Assembly: GCF_000002875.2 (NCBI RefSeq)
Contig: NC_009395.2
Coordinates: 472,938-536,937 of the forward strand
Source: Leishmania infantum JPCM5
Lineage: Eukaryota; Euglenozoa; Kinetoplastea; Trypanosomatida; Trypanosomatidae
Direction: 5' to 3'
DNA: 64,000 bases
The stretch's first letter is position 1. Each line of letters begins with the position of its first letter. The notes beneath the pieces were generated by a model, which did not search any database, was not told where the DNA came from, and saw nothing but the letters and a program-made list of their open reading frames with translations. The position numbers and the translations under genes are program-made. Below are positions 10,451 through 19,300 of this stretch, one piece after another.

Positions 10451-12080
10451 AATCGACAAGTGAAGCTGATCGCGTAACGTGCGCCTGCATGCACTTTAGT
10501 GTCTATCTGAGTATGTGTGCGTGCTTTTTCCGCTGCCTCCGTCTGCGCTTTCTCTCGTCCCTTCCTTCGACACCAGTTGCACAGTAGTGTCTGCTCTCGC
10601 TAACCCTCGCCATCCCCTCTTTCTGTGTCTTCGTGACACCAGTGAAGTGCTGGCGTGTGTGTGCGTGCGCGCTCTTCTTGTATCTGTTCTGCATGACCTT
10701 CACCGAGGGCACAGCGCGAAAAAAAAAGACGGGGGACCCACCCACACACGCCAACACTGACACTGACACGTGCACGCGTATGCAAAGAGAGGAAGAGAGG
10801 CACGATACGTAAGCGGACTGCGTTGTTGCGTCCGACTCATGCGTGCTCGTGGGGTGTGCACTGGTCGAAGGATTCGGCTCATTGTGGGGTGTCACTCCCT
10901 GGTGATGCATGGCCGTGACACTCTCATAGAGGGAAATCAAGCGGGGCCGAAAGGCCGGACCGATACGAAGGAGCCGGAGGCCTTTTCTTTTCGCGTTGGG
11001 GGTGGGGGAGTGCGTGGAGTGAGAGAGACGTGAGGTGTGCCCGTTGATACGCAGCTGATCACCGCTCTCGGCCTGGATATGTTTTCTGCTTGCCCCCACC
11101 GCACCCCATCCCAGCCGCCTCTTCCTTGAATGCACTGCGTACCTCGTTGCAGCTGTCCCTTTGGCTGGCTGATTTCTGGGCTCTTTCTTGTATGAGTCGT
11201 CGTTGTGTGCTTGGGTGTACGTGTGCACTTGTGTGGGGTCCGTCTGGCTGGCTCGCTGCCTGAGTTTTGCTTCCACGCGTGTGAGCGTGAGTGGGATGGT
11301 GGCGATTCGGTGCCCTGCTCGCCTTCCTCAGCCATCTCTCTCTTGCGTATGCATGTGTGCGTGTATGTGTGTATGTGTGTATTGTGTATGCGTGTGCGTG
11401 TATTGTGTGTGAGCTTGTGTGTGTCTCGGCTTTTCCTTCTATTTTCCAGTTTTGTTTTTCTTCATCCTTTGTTCTTCCCCTTTTCCTTGTCCTCTTAGTC
11501 TTGCGCGGTGGCGGTACCGGGTGTCGCGGCGGAGAGGTGCTGTCTACTTGCTGTTGTGACTGTTGTTGGGTGCCGTGGCGGAGGGAGGTGTGTGCAGATG
11601 CGCATGGGGAGAGGCGTGCAGGCGAGTAGCATTGCACGCGCACCTCTTGTGGTGGTCGTGGTGCACGCCACCATGACCGGCATCGCCATTGGCTGAGTGT
11701 TCCCTTCGTCTCTCTCTCTTGCTTCTTTTCCTCTATTCTCACGAGTGGGGTAGAGGGGACGGGTTGCCCTGTGCACGCCTGCCGGGTAACATCTTGCCAT
11801 GACATTGCCCGCGAAAGCCACACACACACACACACACACACACACAGGCATGCCTGAAGGCACAGCGACCAGCTTCCCTCTTCGTGTCGCAGAGAGTGAG
11901 GGGGCGAGGAAGGCATGTGATGCGCGACGCACAAATGTCCTTCGCCACCAGCGATGATGACGGCCGTGCCGCAACGAGCGCCGTTTTTCCTCCTGGCGCT
12001 CTCAGCGACTTCAGTAATTCGCATCAGCCCTCCCTGCAAAGCCCTCTTTACCACCTCCCATACATTTGTCTATCTATATA
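10451..12080. other. SKP1 downstream spacer, left flank of the duplicated block
   Basis: The 1.6-kb unique spacer has no recognised gene. GT-rich sequence (11,190-11,425) and a 13-unit CA microsatellite (11,820-11,846) are present. It ends in TA-rich sequence where homology to the second block begins at 12,081. Confidence 0.5.
11820..11846. repeat. (CA)n microsatellite
   Basis: An uninterrupted CA run of about 13 units lies in the SKP1-ABCA spacer, just left of the large duplication. Confidence 0.9.
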
Positions 12081-15000
12081 TATATGGATGCGTGTGTGCG
12101 CGCGCGCATGGACAGGGTCGGCCACGAGCTCCGTCTTCCTCTGCTACAGTCGTTCTGGCTGTCGCCATTGCCGTGATGCTCTCTCAGCCCTTCCCCACCA
12201 CTGCCTCTCGCACGCCTTGAATGGGCTGCGGCGGAGGCGACGGTTCGACCTTCGGACGAGGAGCGGAGGACTTCCCCTTCGCATCATGGCGCTATGCGGG
12301 TCAGGGAAGCCCCCTCGCAGCGGGTTTCGACAAGGCATGTGGTGCGCACTTCACCGCACCCAGCGCGGACGGACGGGCGTGCACGGGTGATGAGCGATGA
12401 AGGAAAAGGTGCGCAAGGAAAAGAGGAGGAGAAGAGGGCACTGAGCGGTCTGTCGGCGTCCTCGAACGCGACGGAACGGACGGCACGTCGCACGCATCAT
12501 GAGCAGACACGCAGACGCGCGGCCACACGCGGACACCCAGGTGCGACATGCGTGCAGACGAGCCGAGACGAGTTTTTTTTCATCTTTTTTCTTCCGTCTT
12601 TTCGTGCCTTCAACGCCTCTTTTCTCCGGATCAGTAAACGCCGATGCGCCAACACAGCACACAGAAGAACGAAGTAGGAACGCGCATGGGAGGGCGAGCG
12701 AGCGAGACAACGTCCCCCCTCCTCCTTCCGCAGGGAGAGGGAGGATCGCGCCTCGCCTTCTTGTTCTTCTGTTGACGGAGCAGCTCATCTCCACGAGAAT
12801 GCGTGTGCGTGGACATCTTTTCACCACTCGCTTTCTCGACACGTGGAGCCTACCCTGCGCTTCGCTTCCTCTTCGCGGCTCGATGGAGCGCGCTCTGCGC
12901 AGGAGGCGGTGGATCTGAGGGCAGAGATGGGCTGGCGGCGGGCGAGGTGGGCGAGGGCACCGCCCGTTGCGTGCACCCCTCACCGCCCCAACTGCCTACG
13001 TCTCCTTTCTGTCTGCAGCAAGCATATGCAGAGACCTGCAGCTCCGTCTTTCCCGTCTCGACAGCACGGCCACCTTTCTTGCTACACCCTTTCTTCCTCC
13101 CCGACTCTTTCTCTGCTCTCTGCCCACTGACATCCCGCCTTCTTCTATCTGGCGCCGCGCGCCGCGTTCGCGACTCTCCGCCGTTGGCGCATCACACATC
13201 CCTCGCCTCCTTCTCCGTCATGCTTTCGCACACCCCCACCGCCAACGCTTGGCATTCTCACGGCATTATTGGCGCAACACACACATGCACACACAGCCTC
13301 TTGAGGGAACACACCGTCGTACGTCCGCTTCAGACTGGCTCTCTCTCTTCCGCACCGCCCTCACGTGCGAGTAGGTAGTTGGTATCCTGCCACCCACTTG
13401 ATCGCGCTGGGGGGTAGCACAGCGTTAAACAGAGCTGACGGCTGTCCATGGTGGTCGGCGTCGTGCATACGCACAGCAGAACGTTTTTCCTCACTTGTGC
13501 CGTCGCAGCCGCCCCCTACCCCTCGCTCCCTCCCTCCCTCCCCCCGCTGCCCTGCAGCCCTCTCCGTCTGGTAATCCTCGCGCCGCTGCTTTTCTTTTAT
13601 TGTTTGCGATTTTTCCCTCGTGCTTCTACCAAACCATTTGCAAGGTAGCGGGCGTACTGACGGGTGCCACCACCGTCCCCGTTTTGCGGCGAAGAGACTC
13701 TGTGAAGCACCCTCCGCCCTTGCCCGTCTCTTCTTGTTTTGCTCCGCCCTGCAAGCACGACAACATATTTGACCGATTACCCCTCCACGAGGCGTTGGTG
13801 CCTGTGCGCTGCTGCTGGTCAAATCCGTTCTATATTTGGGCCGCCCCTTTACTTTTTCGCGTCTGTGTCGAGTGCAGGCTTGTCGGCTGCGTCAGCGCGA
13901 GGAGGGGTCTGCCGTTGCGTCTGCTTTGTGCTGCATTTCTTTTTCTCCGCTGCCCCCCTCCCCCTCCCCAAAGAAAACCAAGCAAATCCACGCTGCCTTT
14001 CGTGCTTTCTTCTGGCTCTCGTTTCTTCATCCCCGTCTTCTCGTGACACGTCGTGTTTGGCTGTTGCCGGCCTGGGGAACGCGGTGCAGCCAAGACACTC
14101 TCTCGCCCACTCGATGCGTGTTTGCATTGGCGACTCACTCTTGCCGGCCCTCTCTTCCCTTCGCCCGCATTTTGATTGACGGACTGCGGTGTGTCAGCGA
14201 GAGGTTTTGCGACGGAGCGAGTCTTTCGCTCTTCGGCCCCTCGCTTTCGGCTCCTCGTGAGTGTGTAGCTGTGACGTCCCGTGTGCGTGCACGTGTGTGT
14301 GTGCGCGCGCGTGTGAGCCGCCTCCCGCCGTCTTCCCTTCAGTCTGAGGTGCGGAGAAGAAGAACACAACCTCGACGTGTGACACCGCTCCATTCCGAGG
14401 CACGAAGGCAGAGGAGTAGCACAGCGGAGGCCAGCGCCCGCACGGACAAGCAGCGCTGCTACCGTCCACTGCGGACGCGCACACTGGCTCGCCTGCGCGC
14501 AGCACTACCCTAGACCGTCGTCACCTGCGGAGACGCAGCCTCTTTCTCCATCTCCGAAAAAGCGGCCGGCGGTGCAACGTCGCTTGAGACGCAGAGCGAG
14601 CAGATCGATACGCCTCCTCGCGTAGTGCAAGCGCGATCAGGATCTTCTCTGTTCCGGGTGAGTGTGTGCCCGTCGGCAGAGCTGGAGCCGTATAAGCTCC
14701 AGCATATTTCTCGCCACGCACCGAGAGACGTGCAGGGTGCGTTGAGCGGCGTCCCCGAAGAGGACGAGGCACGCAGCAGAGCCAGACAAAACTTCGGCGC
14801 TGTAACAGTGACGCATCCGCCGGAAGGGAAGCGAGAGAAGAGGAGGCGGTGCATCGACGCGAGAGGGACTACACATCTGTAATCGGCGACACGGCAAGGT
14901 GGTGGGGGTGGCTATTGTGAAGCAGACGTAGCTCCCTCCCCCCATCCCGCCAGACACAGCGGCGCCGATACACGCAACAGTGCGCAGTGTAGGGCGAAAA

Positions 15001-16374
15001 GGCAGCTCGGCTTCTGTCTCTCTCTCTTCCGGCACTCGTGCTGCCGTCTTTGCTGCTTCACCTCTCCGCCACTCTCTATATTTCTTGCCATCTACCTGTG
15101 TCTGCCCATCTCGCACACGTTTTCAGTGTGTGGGCGTGCTCTCCTGTGAGTGCTTGCATTTAGTTGTTGGTGCAGCAGAGTGGGACGCCCCCTATCTATC
15201 TATATATTTATTTATCTTTTCATCTTTTATTTTGCCCCTCTGGGCTTTCTGAAATCGGCACCAATCGGCGCCTGTGCCTTTCCTGGGAGACTTCCTCCCC
15301 CTGCCCTCCCTCCCCCTTTACCCCCCGGCGAGTGTGTGTGTGTCTCCGTTTTTGCCTGCTTCCGTGACCCCTTCGCTTCTCCCTTGTGCTCTGCGTGTTT
15401 TCTCTTGAAGTGCTGTGCGCTGCCTTTTGGTTGCGGTTGGTGTCTTCATATCATTTTTATGGTTTCCTTTCCAGCGTGAGCGACCATTCGTATATTTCTG
15501 CCTCTCCTCTGCCTTTGAGTTCTGTCCGTGCGTGTGCGCGTGCGTGCGTCTCTCTCTTTCTGTGTGTGTGCTGTGCTGCGTTGTGCATGGTGGTGAGCGC
15601 TCTCCCCCGGAGGCGTGGACTGTACTGCCGACCGTTTTCTCTGCCCTTGTGCTCCAGTTGCGTTCTTGTGACTTTTTGTGCTCTTGCTTCTCCTCGCTTT
15701 CCGTTGACACCTTGCACAGAGGTGCTGCCGCATCCGCTGCTTCACGTGCTCCTCCTTGTGCCCGCCCCCGCCTCTCCTTCCGCCCTCTTCTGTGTGTGTG
15801 TGTGTGACCGTTGATTCTCTTCTCACGCCTCTTCCGCTGACCGCGGACATTTTCTTCGTTTTTTTTTTTGCTGCACCCGCTTTCTCTCGATATTTCGTGT
15901 TGCGTGTACACACGCCTGCCGGCACCCCGTTCTCCTCTCCGCTATCCCCACGCTTGCCTCCTTTGCTTGTCGCGTCGACTTCAGCGCTCGAACCTCCGCC
16001 ACATCGCCGCCCCCCCTGTCGCTCCGTCCCTCTCACGCAGCTCTCTCTGTGTCGTGTGTGCCGTGCGCGCCCAGTCTTCCTCTCCCTCTTCCGCTTTTTG
16101 CTGGTTCGCTTATTGTGGGCGTTGTGCTTGCTGCCTTTTCCTGCTGCTACCCCCTCCCCTCCGGCACGACTCGGCAGTCTGCCGCCAGGAACGGACTGAG
16201 CTGGACGCGGTGGTGCGTGTGCATTCGGTGCGGCACGTCGGCACCCGCTCATAGCGTGTCACGGAGAGAGCCGAAAGACACGCACGCGGACGGCAGAACC
16301 CGTCCGTGACCACAACCGTCGCGCGTGGCGCAGTGGCAAAACAGGATTCCTCGTACGAGGTGCAGCTAGAGGCG
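12081..16374. other. Duplicated 4.3-kb spacer upstream of ABCA gene A
   Basis: No recognised gene is present. Most of it is pyrimidine-rich, with long C/T tracts such as 13,520-13,565 and 15,780-16,190, and TATC/TATT-rich sequence at 15,195-15,232. An island at about 14,340-14,882 is purine-rich and contains an ATG-less open stretch of about 120 codons (14,514-14,882); see findings. No clear acceptor sits immediately before 16,375, so the 5' UTR may be long. Confidence 0.5.
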
Positions 16375-19300
16375 ATGGGTGCCGCAAACAAGAAGACACA
16401 GCGCGACAGGGCCGCTTCAGGGATGTCGACCTTGTCTCCTCCGAGAAGAACTCGTGAGACGGCGCTGTGCGATGGCACGGAGAACTCGCCGGACAGCTGT
16501 GCGGTTCAGCGGCCCGGGGAGCGCACGTGTCTGAAGCCGCTCAATAATGGAGGGGCCCAGAGCGGACCGACCAGCAGTGCGCAGCGCCATTCGGAGGGCG
16601 ATGAGGTCGAGCTGAGGAACGTGAACGAGGTCGACAAGAGCGGCTTCGGCGTCGGAGGTGATTCGCACAAGGGCGGTTCCTCGCGAAGCACCGGCGATGC
16701 GCTAGAGGACGGCAAAGACAAGTACGATGTCTACATGCGCGCGGTCGAGGCGCAACGCCGCTCGGAAACGTCCACTTCGCTGTCAAGTGACTGCAGCAGC
16801 TTCTGCTTTCAGCTTGTTGTAACAGTGAAGCGCATGCTCATCCTGCAGTCCCGCGACCCCTTGTCGTTGGCGTGCGAGCTCATCACGCCGATTTTCTTTC
16901 TTGTGGGCTCCATCATCCTGTGGGGCGTCATCAAGAAGGGCTTCGTCCCGGCGTCTGACTACTTCAGCGTGGCGGGAGAGTCTATCACGAATGCGGTGAT
17001 GACGCAGGCGACGGGCATGATGTGCTATAATGCGACGCTCACTGGCGGGGTCCCGATCGAGGGCCTCCTGGAGTGTCGCGAGTTCCTCAAAAAGCCTTTA
17101 TTTCTGCCGACGCTGTTGTGCGCTGAGAGCAACATCACCGGCGCCCCGGTCGGCTTGTGCGTTTCGGAGATGTATGCTCTGAGCGCGTATGCTACGATGC
17201 GCGGCTATGCGACACGGAACACGACCCGTGTTCCGACGGTGGACGAGATGATCTTGCTGCAGTGGGCATGGCGCCTCCTGTACCAGTGGAGCGGTGTCTC
17301 GTTAGACCGTTTCCAGACGGTGGACTCCGCCATGTTATCCAGCGGCACTCTCTATTTTGCGCCGGCGTCCACTGAGACGGAGGCGCTCGTTGCGTACTTC
17401 CGCAAGACTTCCATCTATTTCCAGTACGTCTACGGCGGCACCTTCGCCACAGTGGCGGAGGCGGAGGCGAGGGTGCAGAGCCGCACCTGGCGTGACCCGC
17501 CCATCTGGGGCATCGTTCAAGTGAGCAACTTGACAGCGGAAATGTTTGATGTGGCCATTCGCCTGAACGCGACGGCGCTGCCACGAACGAAGTGGATGTT
17601 GGCACGCTACTACGTCGGTGGCGTGGTGACGGAGGGGCCGGTCATGTACATCCTCTCCGGCTTCACGACGCTGCAGCAGACCGTGTACCACTACTTCCTG
17701 ACAAGGATACTCGGTACGACAAGTACGCCGAGTGCGGAACTGCTGATGCTTCCCGCGCCGACACGCGGCTACAGGGATGACCAGTTTCTCGCTTACGGCG
17801 GGCGGTTTGTGCCCCTTATCCTCGTGCTCGGCTTCCTGTACCCGGTGTCGCAGATGACAAAACGCATCGTGCTAGAGAAGGAGCTGCGCTTGCGGGAGGC
17901 GATGCTGATCATGGGGCTGTCTGAAGTGGTCATGTACACGGCGTGGTTCTTGATTTACGTGGTGCAGTACGCGGCCGTCTCGCTCATCATGGCGATTCTG
18001 CTGCGGGCGACGTACTTGGCGAAGTCGAACTTCGGCATCGTCTTTTTCCTGCTCTTCTTTTTCTCACTTTCCATCATCACGCTGTCGGGGCTCATGGCGG
18101 TGTTCTTCAACAAGGCGCGCCTGTCGGCGATCCTGGCGCCGCTGATTTACTTCGCCTTGGCGATTCCGCTCTTTACGGTGCAGAACTTGCAGGGCCCCGC
18201 GCAGATTGGATTCTCTTTTCTTTCGCCATCCGGCCTCGCTGTCGGAGTCACGATCCTCTTCTCGCACGAGCTGAGCGGCGGCATGACGGGCTCCGACTTG
18301 ACCTACTTCCGCGACTCGCCGAAAATGCTTGCGGTGATCATCATTTTGTTTATGGACTTCATCATCTACTTGGTGCTGATGCTGTACCTGGACGCGGTCC
18401 TGCCGAAGCAGTGGGGTACGCCCAAGCACCCGCTCTTCTTCATCATGGAGCCGGTGCGGTGGTGCTGCCGATCAAAGACGCGCGTGCTGGAGGGCGGCGC
18501 CGACGGGCGCGCCGAGGATGGCGTGTTCGAGGAGATCACAGAAGGCGGCGCCGACTACGCCGTTTGCGCCACTGGGCTGCGCAAGGAGTACTCGCGCGGC
18601 GGCAAGAGGTTCGTTGCGGTGAACAACCTGTACTGGGGGATGCGCGAGGGCGAGATCTCTGTGCTGCTGGGGCACAACGGCGCCGGCAAGACGACGACGA
18701 TGAACATGATGACGGGGATGGTATCGGCGGACGCGGGCGACTGCTACATTTACGGCTACTCTGTCCGCAACCAGCTAGAGAAGGCGCGCCAGCAGATCGG
18801 ATACTGCCCGCAGCACAACATCCTGTGGCCGAACATGACGTGCTACGAGCATCTTTGGTACTACGCTGCGTTGAAGGGCTTGCGAGGCGCTGCCCAGGAG
18901 GAGGCGATCTCGCGCATGCTCGCCGGCGTCGACCTGCAGGACAAGCGCGATTGCCCCTCGAAGATGCTGTCGGGCGGGCAGAAGCGGAAGCTGTCGGTTG
19001 CCGTTGCGTTTGTTGGCTGCAGCCGTCTTGTGTTTCTCGACGAGCCGACTGCCGGCATGGACGTTGGCGCGCGGCGATACACGTGGGGCCTGCTGCGTGC
19101 CATGGCCAAGTACCACACCATCCTTCTGAGCACGCACTTCATGGACGAGGCGGATCTGCTGGGCGATTCCGTTGCCATCATGAGCAAGGGCTGCCTGCAG
19201 TGCGCGGGCAGCAACATGTTCTTGAAGGCCAAGCTCGGGGTCGGCTACGTGCTCACCCTCTCCGTCGTCGCCCATGTTGATCGGATGGCCGTTGCTGGCA

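Noticed and set aside
12351..12983. Long open frames (150-270 codons) on both strands in the duplicated leader
   Set aside because: Low-complexity Arg/Ser/Pro or Cys/Leu/Ser translations of C/T-rich DNA, with frames overlapping on both strands. Conservation in the second block reflects DNA duplication, not coding constraint.
16306..16374. GTG-initiated 23-codon extension of gene A (and 38,991-39,059 of A')
   Set aside because: Nuclear genes of this lineage start at ATG. The first in-frame ATG (16,375 / 39,060) was used instead.
17943..19280. 445-codon Ala/Arg-rich open frame inside gene A (also at 40,631-41,968 and others in genes B and C)
   Set aside because: It is an out-of-frame shadow of a GC-rich ABCA gene. 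It has no recognisable domain, and the true frame carries all ABC motifs.
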